64,000 nucleotides of DNA from Symbiodinium natans (lineage: Eukaryota; Sar; Dinophyceae; Suessiales; Symbiodiniaceae), in assembly GCA_905221605.1 (NCBI GenBank), contig CAJNDS010000056.1, forward strand, positions 55,001 through 119,000, in the 5' to 3' direction. The position numbers and the translations under genes are program-made. Numbering within the stretch: position 1 is the first letter of the stretch; every line of letters begins with the position of its first letter. Below, one piece after another: positions 1 to 13,700 of the stretch. The notes beneath the pieces are model-generated. The model did not search any database and had not been told where the DNA came from. It was given only the letters and a program-made list of their open reading frames with translations.

Positions 1-919
1 CAAGCTCCGAAGGCTTCCGACGCACCATCTTCACCCGGAAGCGACACACCGGCCTGGTGTCGTTCGGGCTGGGGGTTCTAACTCATTTTGAGGGTTTTAG
101 GCATTTTTAGGCTTTAGGTTCAGGGAAGGAAGACCCAAGTCCAAGCTCATCCCATGTAGCAACAAACATCTACACACCGAAGCCTGACCAAGAGACATCC
201 TTTGACTTCCTGGTCTGGTCTTTGGGCTCAAGCTTTTCGAGTTCCGGATAAGGCCTCTCAGTCTTAGGACGAGCTTGGGTTTTTTGCCTATGTGCCCGAA
301 GCCTGACCAACATCAAAACCCTCAAGTCGAATCCCGGCCGACTCACGTGCACTGGCATCGGCCAGGCGCATCACCCGGCTTCGTCCTCGGATGCACCAGG
401 GTTTCAGGCAGTTCGAGAATCGGTTTTCGGGAGCTGGGCTGCTGGGTGCAGGGTGTGAATCTTGTTGCACCACACAATCAGGTTAGGGCCAAACGCGGCG
501 AACTCCATGAATCAAGGCCCAGGGAGCTACGACGCAGAGCTGCGAAGCTGCCCCCGCACTCCGCGTGGCGCTCAACCACGGGAAGCAAGGGATGTTCTGA
601 TGCGCAAGGCGACGCAAGCCACGGTTGTCTCGTGTTGTCATCATCTCTCTGTTAGAATTGCCGCAGATGGGCCAAGCTTTCAGCCTTCCGCCATCCCGGG
701 AAACCGACCAGCCACTTAAGACAGAAGCCGTTCCAGCTCTAGCAAGTGATGCACAACTACTCGTACTAGTTCAAGCCCATCCAAGGAGTCCACAGACTCG
801 ACTGACCTCCCACCAGGTCTCCCGAGTTTCATCGGGCAAAGCGCTTTACGGAGCGGCCGGTCTGCGGCACCCCAGGCTCCTCCCCCGAGTCAACGGAGCC
901 TTAAGTGCTGCAGAAGCTT

Positions 920-960
920 TTAGGGTTTAGGGTTAGGGTTTAGAATTTAGGGTTTAGGGT
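920..960 (+). repeat. interstitial telomere-type repeat (TTTAGGG)
   Basis: Four to five degenerate TTTAGGG/TTAGGG units in a row. TTTAGGG is the telomere unit of plants and of dinoflagellates; here it is internal and short. Confidence 0.7.
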
Positions 961-1450
961 ATTGGGGCCCTCAAAAGCTTTATTGGTGAATCGGAGGCCC
1001 TGGTGATTACGACGAAGCTGCACACTCTGCTTGGCTGGACGAGGTGGCTACACAGGCTCTGGGCTTCAAGAGCATGCAGTGCTGTTGAGGGCTTTTCTTT
1101 GGGAGCTTCCGATCGGGAAGCTATTCGCCTCCAGAAAGCCAGCCAGACAAACGTTAGACGGAAGGGCACCGGTTTGAATGGCATGGGGCCCGAAAGCCTC
1201 ACCCAAGGTTGCAAGATTGCTTTAGTCTGGCCACCTGCCAAGCCTGTTCTCCCCACCAATACCGAAACATCCAAGGACAGCCTAAACGTTTGAAGCCCCC
1301 AGCCAAAGAATTCCGGCCTAGGCTTTTCAAGCCCCCGATAAGCCTTAGCTCAACTGTTTCTTGTCAAGGCTCCTTTGTCTGTGGGCTCCACACCGCCGCC
1401 TTTCGGTGCGCCTGGCAGCGCCAGATGGGGTGAGAGCGAAATATGAACCC

Positions 1451-1478
1451 CTTAAACCTAAACCCTAAACCCTAACCC
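1451..1478 (-). repeat. interstitial telomere-type repeat (CCCTAAA)
   Basis: About four CCCTAAA units, C-rich strand on top, opposite in orientation to the array near 940 and ending in a C run. Confidence 0.7.
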
Positions 1479-2007
1479 CCCCTTACATGGGCTTGGGGTC
1501 TCAGGTTGTCGGTCAGGTCTCTAGAAGCCAAACCGAGATTTGTAACGTACTGTGCCAGGGAACCAAAGGCTGCCACTACTCGGGGGTTTGCAAACATTAC
1601 CAGAGTTGGAGAGTTTAGACATGTCCTTCTGATTTTTCAAATGAGTGCACTCATTTTGGTTCTGTGTGTGCTCATTCGCTCGAGAGAGGCGGCATGTGCT
1701 TAAACAAAGAAGCAAGGTGATGAATCGCCGCACGAAGCCCCCCCCCCCACACACACCATTGTTCGTCAGCGTTTCTCTTTGCATGTCTGCTTATCCTGCA
1801 AATGCCGTTCAAGGTCTCAATCGCACCAGGTCGAGAGTTGCTACGTTTGTTTCGAAATATGATCTTCGGTCGGGTTGCGCGGTCAATTAGAATAGCAGGC
1901 AGGAAGTTCCAAGAAAGCGAGAAGAACGCATCAGGAACAACATGTAAAGCTGCGAAGTCCATGACCCTGGGTGCGACTTCACAGGTGTGCCCAGTGATTT
2001 CACCCAA

Positions 2008-2153
2008 TTATTATCATCATCATCATCATCATCATCAGCATCATCATCATCATCATAGAATCATCATCGTCGTCACCGTCGTCGTCACCGTCATCGTCAT
2101 CGTCCTCATCCTCCTCCTCCTCCTCATCCTCCTCATCATCATCATGATGCTGC
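2008..2153. repeat. ATC/GTC trinucleotide microsatellite
   Basis: Nearly uninterrupted CAT/ATC triplets that shift to GTC, CTC and ATC variants. Open frames through it read as poly-His on one strand and poly-Asp/Glu/Met on the other, and are not credible genes. Confidence 0.9.
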
Positions 2154-4184
2154 TGATGCTGGCTAAGTGCAAATGGCCATGACACTTGGCGCTCTTCACG
2201 ATCAGTGTAACCCAGAACATTGTGATTCTGCCCTACATCGTCCTATTCCATGATCCACTATTGCTGGAAGCAGGTTGCCGGCAAGAGCGCTTCTGTGGCA
2301 CGCTTAGTGACAGACGCAGATGGCAAGTATCCTGAGTGCTAAGGCCTCCGCACGAAGGGTTCTCGAAACTGCCTGGGCTCTCACCTCTCTCAGCTTCACA
2401 CCAGACGCATTGCTCCTCCATCCTTCACTTACTCAACGCTCTCATACTCTTCAGCTTGCTGCTGGCTTGCAGCAGGTTCTTTTGGTTCTGCCAGGTTTAG
2501 TTTCAACTGTGGACGTATTTCTTTTTTTGGTTTTTTGATCCCGGAGACTTTCTAGAAGCCTACCTACCTCCCCAAGAGGTGCAATCTCCACGACACCGGA
2601 CACGCCGAGGCCGAGCTCGTTCGTTTCTCGCAAGCCAAACTCCGTAAGTTTCATGTCTCCGGACAGGAGTGAGGCCAAAAAGAGCTCGCGGTTCGAGTGC
2701 AATAAAAAAGCGCCCCCGGAGTTACGCAGCTCCACACCCTACACCAAACTGCGCGGGGTTTGTGGCCTGCGTGGCTGGGCGGTCCTCGTCCCGTCAACCC
2801 TTTGAAGTTCGGACTGAGCCGTCAGAGGGCTCGGATGAACTACGCATGAAACGCCTCATCTTTTTCTGAATCAGTGGGGCTCAGGGCGGAAGCTCGCCTG
2901 TGGGAAGGGGAGTTGGGGAGGTGCTTTAGATGTACAGCTTCCGGTGCTAGGGACTTGGGCAGTTTGGCAGTTGGGCATTTTCGAGCTGCGCAGACTTAGG
3001 TGTGTTGCGGATAGCATATCGTAAGTATCTGAGTTTCACGTCATGGGCACCTTGAGTGATATGACGTGGTCTGCAGTCTGCAGCCAGTGTCCAGTACCCT
3101 GGGGTGTAGACTACTGTGAACCCAGATATGTTCAATCTCGAACTAACCCCTCCACCTGTACGGGCAACCCTATGACACCTTAATCTGACCGCTAGGGAAG
3201 TTGAAGTCATTCCGCGAGATCCTCTTGGGCGCCTGGATGTGATGACGAGGTCATGGAAGGGTGGAAGGTATGCTATTCCTACAATGAAAGGTCCGAGTTG
3301 AACCGTTTTCTAGGTTAAGGGAAACAAGGTTGGGGCCCAGGAGGTCTAGACAGCCTGGAGTTGCAAATAGTAGCGAATGAATGGCTTTGGGCCTTTGGGG
3401 TTGTCTTTCAGCACATGGACAAGGCCGTTAGGTCCGCAGTCATCCGCAGTCCAAGCACCGAAGCGTCGGGATTTGTGTTGAATCGGGCGCTCACTAAGGC
3501 ACATCGTGGGCAATGCTTCCTGAGCTCAGTGAAGCTACCCTCAGCTGATACGCACCCTAAAAATCCTCAGCTCCACACTCAATACCTCACTTGCCCTCGG
3601 AAGCCCAAAGCTCCGAGCCAGACAGCACCTGAGCTAAACCCGGAAGTCTGGGAGCCCTGCGTCTTGCGAGGAGAGCACTGCGCACGGGGCCTCAGCCAAG
3701 TGAGGATGTTGGCTGCACGACTTGCCTGGTGGCTATGGTTTGAAGGGTTGCCGAGGATTTTGGGGGGCATTAAGTCAAAGGTTCGGGTTCAGTGTTCCAG
3801 GACCCGGAAGACTATTTGTTTCTGCCATCAACATTTTGGGGTCGTTAGGGAGTCTGAATGTTTGAGACACGAACTCTCACAGCACAGACTGGTTGCTTGC
3901 ATTACAAAAAACAGAGCTCCTGGGGTCGGTCCCTGAACTCGCAGAGTCCTCGTCCTGCCACAGCTGTCATGCGGCGCTGGCCGTTGTGAGGGATAAGACC
4001 TACTCTTGCAACGGTGTTCGGGCAAAAACGCCACCACCAGCGGCACTACCCAAAAAAAAGGGCGCGGAAACCTGCGCAGAGGCCGCTCTCACCCGGGCGC
4101 CGCATGCCTCGTTCCCGCAGCTCCGTCCCCCTTAACACTTCATGGCAACCCTTTAGCCCCAAAAGCCGACACGAGCCTACTAGA

Positions 4185-4700
<516 letters not shown>

Positions 4701-5108
4701 CCTGATGCCTGGGGAAGCTTCCGCAATTGGAAGAGTTATTTGTTTCGGATGTGTTTTGGGGGGGTTCGAGGGGATCGACTGCAGAATAGCCCCAAGATCA
4801 AGCCCCATTGAAAAGAGCTCACAACCTCTGGCTGCAGACCCTGTGATGCCCTGGGACCTGGCCATGTGGCGCATGCAGCCTGGGGACGAGGCACGAAGCC
4901 ACTGGCCTTGGTGGCAGTTTATGGTCAGAGTGCAGTAAGCCACGAAGGGCGGGGTAGACCTTTCTCGGGCATGATCCGAACGCGCCATCGTCATTTCTCT
5001 GCGTTTCAGAGGAACGACATCTGCAGTGCACGCCATTCTTAAATTCCGAGCCCAACGGACCCCAAACACTGTTCTCTACCCTAGCCGCCCTAACCCTAAA
5101 CCTTGTTC

Positions 5109-5333
5109 ATGGACGATATCAGTTATCAGGATTATGGTCATCCCCCTCAACAAATAGTTGCGAGAGCAGCTACTGGTTCGCAAAGTTCGCAACCAGCAAG
5201 ATCAGCATACATTCGGAGATATGGCGCCCCGTTGCCTTTAGTAAGGCAGCCTAAACGGCCTTATCCTTCCAAGCTAGAGCTTACACCCCCGCCGAACCCC
5301 CCCCCCCCCCCAAAAAAAAAAAAAGAAGTTTAA
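5109..5333 (+). CDS. small hypothetical ORF, Gln/Pro-rich
   Basis: An ATG opens a frame of about 74 codons, beginning MDDISYQDYGHPPQQ and followed by a Ser/Gln/Arg-rich stretch. It ends in poly-Pro and poly-Lys that simply read through a C homopolymer and an A homopolymer. The first 55 residues have protein-like composition. The tail is low complexity and makes the true end doubtful. Degenerate CCCTAA repeats lie just upstream (about 5085-5100). No family was recognised; it may be an exon or a retroelement remnant. Confidence 0.22.
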   Translation: MDDISYQDYGHPPQQIVARAATGSQSSQPARSAYIRRYGAPLPLVRQPKRPYPSKLELTPPPNPPPPPKKKKEV

Positions 5334-7533
5334 AACAAGTTGTGAGGAATCTTGAAAGCAGGTCTTCGGGAGCACAGAGGCCAGATGGCAGAGGCCTGGA
5401 GCCCTGCAACTCACACGACTTGTGCTGACCGCGCACGTGCTGCTAAAGCTGGCGTCAAGGAGAAAGTTTACCTTCAGGCTCGGAATAGCCCCAGAAAAAC
5501 CTTATGTAAGAAGGCCTTTGGGCCCCAAAACACTCAAACAAGGTCTAAAACAAGAGTCCTGGGAGCCTTAAGGTTAAGGCCTGAAGTCTCTAGGTAAGTT
5601 TAAGCTTAGGCCATCGCGAAAGCTCTCAAACGCTCAAGCCATGCCTAGCGTTTGCATCCTGACTTGTAAAGAGGTTGTAAGGAGTGAAGGGGCGAGCGAC
5701 GCACGATAATTTAGTCTATGCCACTCCTGAGGGCTCCGAGCGTTGAGCTCTCAACCCTTTACAGCTCTGACCTACGCCGCCCCGCAGGACATCAGCTCCC
5801 ACAAGCCCAAGCCCAGGGTGCCAAGCCCAGGGAACAGCGTGTCTGAGTGGGGGGGGTCATTTCTTCTGGCTTTCGGAGCTCGGGGGTTTCAGCAGTGTGC
5901 GCTGAGGATGGTTCTGCAATGCGCTTGAGCCAAGATCCTAGAAGTCGGTCCATCCCAAACATCGGCAGGAAGTTCACCAGAAGGGCCTTCGGCGTCCCAT
6001 CCCATCAAACGATGACAAGCTATGGTCACCGTACTTGCAAAGCCCCTGATGCAGCTGAGCCTATCGACAACGACTTTTTGCACAGGCCAGCGTTCTACTC
6101 GCCCACGCCCTCCAGCCCCACTCCGTGCGAGCCTCTTCTTTGGGAAGGGTTTTTGCCACAATACTTGGGGCAGGGCAGGGCTCGGTGCCAGTCGTTTACC
6201 TTGCCTGCCAGATAATCTTGCAGTGTATATATGTCGTGTGGCATAGGACGGCGTTCAGCAGTTGATCCTTCAACCCGTAGGACGAGCAAGCGCCTGAACA
6301 ACCCAGCCATAAAAGCCCCTGAAACCATCCTGAGCTTGTTTCTCCGGCTCGGAGCTCCCCGAACCCTCAAAAAAAGCCCCGAACTTCAAGCGCGTGTGGC
6401 TTGAGCAGCTTGGCTCCACTCAGGCCGGCTCACGACTTTGGACTTCCCGTGGGTAGGTGCCGTGGCTTCGGGTCGCAAGTCTAAGGGTTGGAGGGGGGGG
6501 GGAAGGGAGGCTCAAGTTCAAAGGTTTTGAAGGTTTCGAGGGCTGCTGAAGACCTCGCTGCGCAATCTCCTGAGGTCATCGACGTTCCGGGGGATGTCAG
6601 GGTCTCCCATATGAAGCAACTCAAGTGGCCTTGAGTTGAGATTGCGAACTCCCAGGGCTCCATTTCCAGAAGCAGGAGAGGCAATTTCAACCCCCAATCC
6701 ACGTCAAGCTTTGAGCTCACTTGAGTCACTTGAGCCTCCAGTGCAAAACACACAGACTTTCAACCTGTCCCGACCAAACAAGGCCACCCGGCCACCCATT
6801 TCTAGACCTGATTTCGGGACTGATTCGACAGACAAGGTTGCTTATTCTGGGGGGGGGGGGGCAGAGGAATGACCCGATCAACCGGGAACCCCAAACGGTC
6901 TTGGATCTTGGTTAACCTCGCATGTGTCAAAGTTCGCGGTGCAAGGAACCACCGAGGCTCTGGGGATCTTGTCGCACTTTTTGCCTGGCTTGATCACGTG
7001 TTGATCCAAACGCCTTTGAACCCAAAAATCGCATTGTTGGCGCTTCTTAGTGACTTAGTGGTTGGGGTGGCTACCTGGTTGGGATCTGGAGTTTAGGAAT
7101 GACTTACATTGACAGGTCTCGCTGGGTTCTTCCCTATTTGGGTCAGGGCCAAAAACCCTAGACCCCTACACCTTTACATGAGATCATGGAGGATGCTGCC
7201 AAACCCCTCCGCAACCGACAAATCGAGAAAGGGCTGGGGACAGGTTCTTGGACTCTCCTTGCGAGATGATCAAAGAAGAGGCGCGGGGGCTTCGGGCAAC
7301 AGGGTTTACCCTATTAGGACCCTCACCGTACTCCCTATACCCAGCAGTTCAGGGCGTAAGAGGGCTGGTCCTGTCTCGACCTTGCTCCCATGCTTGCGCC
7401 AACCAGAGCGTTAACATCCCGAACATCAGATCTTCCTAAACGCCTGACTAGCAGTGGCCAGCAGGAATCGTCTCCCAACATGTGGTCATTCCCATCACTC
7501 ATTCCGAACGATGCGCGAGTCGGAAACTGGACG
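5334..7533. other. host DNA without recognisable gene
   Basis: Short open frames on both strands, none with recognisable domains. It contains G homopolymers near 6490 and 6850. I see no RNA gene or convincing exon. Confidence 0.55.
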
Positions 7534-7866
7534 CGATTCAGTTCGGCGATTCAGGAAACTGCGGTTCAAGAAGCTAGCTGATTCAAGCAACAACCCGATT
7601 CAGGAAACTGGCTTCACGAGATTCAGGAAACCACGGCTCAGGCAGCCAAGCGATTCAGGAAACTGGCTTAACGCGATTCAGGAAGTGACGCGATTCAGGA
7701 AGCCGTTCACGTGATTCAGGAAACTGCCCGATTCAGGAAACCACGGGGGGTTTGGGGTGGGGGGGGGGGGGGTGATCACGTTCATGCTAAGACTTTCAGG
7801 ATACAATGCGATTCCCGAAACCGGGCTTTCCAGTTTCTCGAATCACGAGTTTCCAGTTTCCGAATC
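7534..7866. repeat. GATTCAGGAAACTG minisatellite with inverted copies
   Basis: Between about 7534 and 7742 the unit GATTCAGGAAACTG or a variant recurs eight to ten times at irregular 18-40 base spacing. After a G-rich tract (7743-7772) the same unit appears in reverse complement at about 7831-7844 and 7854-7866. The whole could therefore fold back on itself. Open frames through it read repeats such as RFRKP and IQETG and are probably not genes. Confidence 0.8.
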
Positions 7867-10756
7867 CGCATTTTTTGTTTAGTTTCTCGAAAATGGTCGT
7901 TGGAGCTTTGTCAAGCCAGTGTCTATTTTCTGACTTTTCCGGGACAGGTCTCGTGCAGAAGGGAGTCAGTACAAGAAGCCCAGGATGTCAACTGCAGACC
8001 CCACTTACTTTCAAGTGGCTGCAAGCTAAAACTCAGCAGGGAAGTGCCTGGGCAAAGGTTTTTCTGTCCGGGCTTGTAGAGTTGACTATGTATGTGTTTG
8101 TGTTATCAGGTATAAGATGGGGAACGAAGTACAACAGACAAGGAGGTTCTAACAATAGCTTGGGTTTAAGGCAAGGGGGGGGTCCCTACCATCAGATCCT
8201 TCAGAAACCAGCTCTACAATCCTTAAACCCGTAAAAACCCGAACCTGGACATCCCGTGGTTCCATTCGGATCTTCGCAGACGGATGACGGCCCGGACTTC
8301 CTCGTGGAGGGCGCAACCCTCAGATCAGCAGCCTCCCACGTGCAGCACTGCACTCGTACCCAAGCCTGCAGTAGCCCAGAGCCAAGCCTGCAGTAGCCCG
8401 AAACGTATAGCCAAATGTACAGCATATAGCCCTAGAAAACTTGGAAGCTGAAATTTGATAAGCCAACGGCTCAAAGCTTATCCTAGATCATGGGAGCTCA
8501 CATCAATTCCACATCATTTGTTACCTCAAGCCCTCAAAAAGCCAATCTAGCTCGATCACCGTTGAAACCGTCTATCCCCGAGGGACCAGCCCGCGGCGTC
8601 GAATGCGGGGCTCGCTGAGATACTGAGAGCTTTCGGGGACGGTCTATGTTGTCAGGCACCTCTATCCATAAAGACAAAGCCTTGAGATCTCTGAACCCGA
8701 GCGATTATGTCTTATGACTCCTGCTCTTATGTTCTCTTATGCCTGGTGTGTTGTGTGCCCGGCAGCCTCAAAACGAGGGACCGGGGCATAAGGAGAAGAT
8801 GCGCAGTCTCTGACAAAAGCCGACCATGCGGAGCTTGAAATCTCATGCTAGGAAAATTGTAAATAAGGGCTATATGTAAGGCGACATGCGTAGCACAAAG
8901 TCTATGATCGCAACACTCAATCTCCATGTCCCACAAGCCAGGATGACACTTTCCTCGTTTGTGTATCAGCCCCTGAGCTTCTGAGGGTTCGCGCTCCTTG
9001 CCAAGCAACCCCCTGGAAAGGCGCATGTAGAGCCGTTCAATGCTGGTTGAAGCTTCTCATACTACCCCTTCAGCTGATGCCTTGTCAGGATTCGGCCCGA
9101 AAAAAATCCTCAAACAGGCTGCTCTCGCTGCCTCTGGCCCGTGGTTCAGAGTGCCCAGAGTTCCGCGCCCAGAAGCGGCGAATGGCTCACAAAGCCTCGA
9201 CCTCAAGGGGGCTCCAATCGTTCACAGAGTTCCCCACTTGCGCTTCGGTGTTGGTGCTTGGGTCTCTAGAAGCGTCGTTTGGGGGTCTGGGAAGATGGTG
9301 AGAGTCTTATAGTGAGCTCTCAAGCTTGTATGTTGCCATCGCATACTGAAAAGGGTACGTTCGCAGGTTCCTACTGCCAACACCAGCAGGTCGCTCCGCG
9401 ACATACAGAGCCCTGGCCCTCGTTCAAATCATGGGTCACCTGGATCATCCCATTCCCAGTACTGTTGCGGGAATCGGCCCCAACAGAACCTCGTACGTGC
9501 AGTGCTCTGTGCCGCCATGACTAAGTTATCTGATTATTCCAGAATCCAAAGAGCACCAGGAAGAATAAGACCTGACCTGGTGAGATCCGCAGGTGCCGTG
9601 AACCGCCACAGCGTGGGAAGAATTGATGGGCTGCCATCAGGCGAAGGCGAGCATTGGCAGAGTTTTCGAATGATTGTAGGGTGTCGGGCTCACGGCTTCT
9701 GGGGCTGGACCAAGACACCGAGAAGTACCAAGCAAAGGCTTGTCCCAATCCTACTCCACATAAGAAGCTGGCTTATCCATATCCAGCGCTCGCACCGTAC
9801 CCACGCCAACCAGTATACAGCGCACACTTGTTCACCGTGATGGGCCTGACTGCTGGCCAAAGTAGCTTACATCTTCGTTCATGAGGGGATTGCTGCCACC
9901 CTGAATCTGCAACCCCAAGCGGGGAGACTGTGCTCAGCGGGTACTCTTTCAGGTTTCGGCAGGTTCCACGGTTCCACGCTGCCCTGCGACCCGAAGCGCC
10001 CTCTGCACCTGCCATGCTACTTGCAACCCCAAGGCCCCCAAAGCCGTCTCAAAACACCCCAAGCCGCCCTAGAGAGTGGAGGCTTCTGGCCCAAGCGCGT
10101 TGAACGACGTGGGGAACCAAGTTCCGGGTCTTAGGGGTCCCAAGGCTTGAAATAAGGCTTGAGTTCCTTTTACGTAGTTGAGGACCAAGATGCAGCTTGG
10201 TTGCCAGGACAAGCTGTGCAACCTATCTCAGTTCAGTGCACTTGGCATCCGCCCGGCTGAGTTCTGACCGATGCCGAAGCAGTCCGCTAGAACCCTTGGC
10301 TCTCCAGGGTCCCATAGGCCCCACCAAAGAGTTGCGCAAGCATATCGTGTACCTGCAGGCTGCGCTGATGACCCTTTGTACCTCCATAGTCATCCTCTTT
10401 GGTGGCCCTCCCCTCTCCCTCTCCCCCGCTGGGTAGCAGAAGAGCTGCAAGCATCATAACCTGCATCTGTACGTGTTGACCCTCAGACCATCCCTGCCTA
10501 GTAGGCGCACTGTTCAATGTGCATCTTCTACTGGCAGCCGCAAGTTCACGGTTGCTACCACGAACACAGACTACATGAAATGCCCATGCAAAAGCTCAGC
10601 ACAACACCCTGAATCTACCCCACGAAGATCCAAGAAGAGATCCTTGGTTCCATGTCCCCGATGCCGAAACCTTAAACCTCCAAATCCTGCCCAGCCATCT
10701 ACACTTCTGGGCCGTGTTGGTTTGAGGACTCCTGGGCACTCTCGTGTTGTGAATTC

Positions 10757-10786
10757 TTTTTTTTTTTTTTTGGGGGGGGGGGGGGG
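10757..10786. repeat. T15/G15 homopolymer junction
   Basis: About fifteen T followed directly by about fifteen G. Length is not trustworthy in an assembly. Similar long G/C runs occur near 5290, 6850, 7758, 16802 and 35150-35212. Confidence 0.9.
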
Positions 10787-13700
10787 CAGATGGTCCAGGT
10801 TTGCGTGGGCAGGCTTGCCTATGTGTTGGATCAGGTTCGTTCTACATCAAGGTTCTTACCCCAAACTCCAAGCCCAAAGCTATAAACCCGACACATTCAT
10901 CTAAAGTAGATCCTGGCTTGTGGGACTTGACATTGAACCTATGGCATGAGGCCATAGAGACAGATGGGATACCCTAGCAGATGGCAAATTTGTGTCTGAA
11001 GATCATTGGAGTCAGGCGTCCTCTGAACGCAGTTTCAGGCTCAGGGTGTTGGGTAACCAGCAGGACTCAGCCGTTTTGTTGCGTTCAAAGGTGTGGCGTA
11101 ACGTTCTTGGGCACCCTCGAACTTCCTAGCTTTTCTCAAGATGCCAAGCTCTGGCATCCTAAGGCTTCGGCTATGGTCTCCTGTTGTGTTTACACAACAA
11201 AGACCAGATCTGGTGGTTCAGATTCTTTACTACCTTGAAACCAGGCTAAACTTTCTAGCCTCTAGTCTTGCGCCAGGAGTGAGCACAATGCGAAAGAGGC
11301 AGCGGTTGTGTCTTGCATGGCTGGAATGTTCAAGTGGATGTAGGAATGATGAACTCCAGAGAACTACATGCCAGTCACACAAATGTCGTACATCCAAAAC
11401 TGAAGCCAACAGATGAATGTGGACTGAAGGGCTAAAGTCGTGGGCTAATGTATGTTTTGGAGGTCTTCGGATTCTGCCCAGAGCCGACGACGAATAGGTG
11501 TTCATGCATTCTTCCTGCATCTTTTGAGATTTAGGGGTTGGGGGGTTCTAGAGTAGTCTACCAGGTGTGGGGTCCTGCTTGGCTTCCAAAACCCCTCAAG
11601 CTAGAGGAGCAGAAGCAGACACGAAAGCTTCGCCGGCCACGCACCAGAGAGTGCGAGGAGGCCGGGCCTAACTTTGCGGGCTTTGGGGTTTGCCAGTTTG
11701 CCATTTGAGTCGAAATCAAAAAGCCCGTTCAATTGGGCCACCTCTTGGCCCGACCCGCCGTGTCTGAAAGCCTTGTTTTCTCTGGGCGGCCGCAGTGGTT
11801 TACATAGGTTGAATAGAAGAGCCGCAGCTTGTGTGAGCCAGGTCAAGTACTGAGACCCCGCCCGATACCCTCAACAGTGCTTAGCATAGTTTGTCCTTTG
11901 TGAGAGAAACCCCCAAACCCTAAGCAGGTTTCAACAATAGAAACCATGCAAGATCAAGTTCTTAGCAGGGTGCCTGTATCAATTCAAGGCAGTCAGGCAT
12001 CCACTAGCCCCAGACCTTCCAAGCCTCCCCAAGCAGCCTGAGGTACCGAACCGAGGAATTTAGGTGTGAAAGGGGGGCTGGGTGTTCCAGTTAGGCTGAG
12101 AGTTTCACAGCTTGTTTGTTGAGCATACATGAGTCCTAGCTTGATGATCGCCCACGTTTACTTCTCAGACCTTCAAGTGAGTTTAGTAGGCGGCCGCAGT
12201 GATCTGCTTAGGATTAGATGTAGGATAACGATTTCAAAACGGGTCTTCGACAACGACTCATTTCGGGTTTGGCGTTGAGATTTAATGAAGTCGTCTGGCT
12301 CAACAGGGCTCGAGAGAGCCTGTGTTGCTTGGAGACCGTGTGAGCGCAGAAGGCGGAGATGAATGTCTTGACAAAGTCGGTGGAGGAGCAGCTCCCCGCA
12401 GGCCTGGGTTTTTTCCCTGGTCTGGGAGAGGATCTCGGAGTTGGGAGGGAGTTGAAGCTGAGGGCTGAAATTGTCAGGCTTCGGCGAGCTAGGCTTTCAG
12501 GGTCCGACGTTTTAAATTTCGGTCCTGCCGAACCTTGGGACCAAACGTCCGGCTTAATCCGGGGTGCAGAACTATGACCACAACACTTTCCGAGAGTGCC
12601 ACTCAACCCAGGTCCCCGCATCTGCATCCTGGGCAGCACCGCATCTGGACGGGAAATCTCCAATGATGCGATAGCCATACCGACCTCTAAATCCCCAAGT
12701 CTTGTGAGAACTCAAGATGTAGATTGTAGATCGGACTCTACAGATCTGCGACATGTGCTGCTAGGCCAAGCAGTTCTGCCGGTTTTTCCTTGAGCTCCTG
12801 AGCCCCTGTCCGACTCAAAACTGAAGCTATCCAACGCCTGCCAAAGCTGCAAACCTTCCAAGCCTGCTTCAAGAACAGATTCCGGCGCACGACTTCATAC
12901 TTGCACATCCAGAGCGGAGTTGAAATGCACATCCTCACTTGCAAACTCTAGCTTACAATCACGCTTATCAAACTTGTAGCCCACATATACACACACTTAC
13001 CCGAGAACAAACAATCTGTCACATCAATCATAGACATACAAAAACCCCTGCGCCCGCCGTGGGGGCCCTTCATGCCCCTTGACACCCACAAGGGTCCTTT
13101 TTTCTTCTCTCCTTTTTCTATCATAGGTACCCCAAACACCTTTTGTTGCTGAGGCTTTCTGGAACGAGGCTACCGAGCCGCTGGTGAAAGCGCTGGCCTG
13201 CAGGCGCGAAGATGTGCGAACTCGAAAGTCCAGCATACCTCCGGGCCTCCGGTATGTGCAGTAGGCTCCTACGGGCCCTTTTGGGACATGGAAGGGTTTG
13301 TTGTACATCTGAGTTCTAAAGATTGTCTCCAAGGTGTGTCCGTAACATGCATGTGAAACAACGGGGTGCGATTCACGTCGGGCGGTGGGACCCCGCAGCA
13401 TCATTAGCCATGTTCATATATAGGGCTTTTGCGCATGGAATCCTCTATTGAGGCAAAGATGAGAGCGTGTGAGTTCAATGTCGGGCTCTTGGGCCTGTCG
13501 GGTCTCCAGGGGTCTGTGGTGGCTCTGGGATTGAAGGACGTTTGGCGAGCCCAAGGTTCCTAGTTTGAGGACGGCGTGAGGGTCGAGGTTGTGATGGCTC
13601 AGCGCGGCCATCTCTTTGTGCAGGCTCAGCAGCAGCCTGCGGGACAGCAACGCCGTGATCCTCACCGGGGGCATGACAGGGGTGCAGGCGCAGATTCACC

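Larger units (their letters stand above)
1..4184. other. host DNA without recognisable gene
   Basis: Mixed-composition host DNA. Open frames here are short, overlap on both strands and resemble no family I know. The stretch holds two short degenerate telomere-type arrays (about 920-960 and 1451-1478), an ATC-type microsatellite (about 2008-2153) and a C homopolymer near 1740. No tRNA, rRNA or promoter was recognised. Confidence 0.6.

Noticed and set aside
2000-2185. Poly-Asp/Glu/Met and poly-His/Val/Ile ORFs
   Set aside because: Translation of an ATC/GTC trinucleotide repeat.
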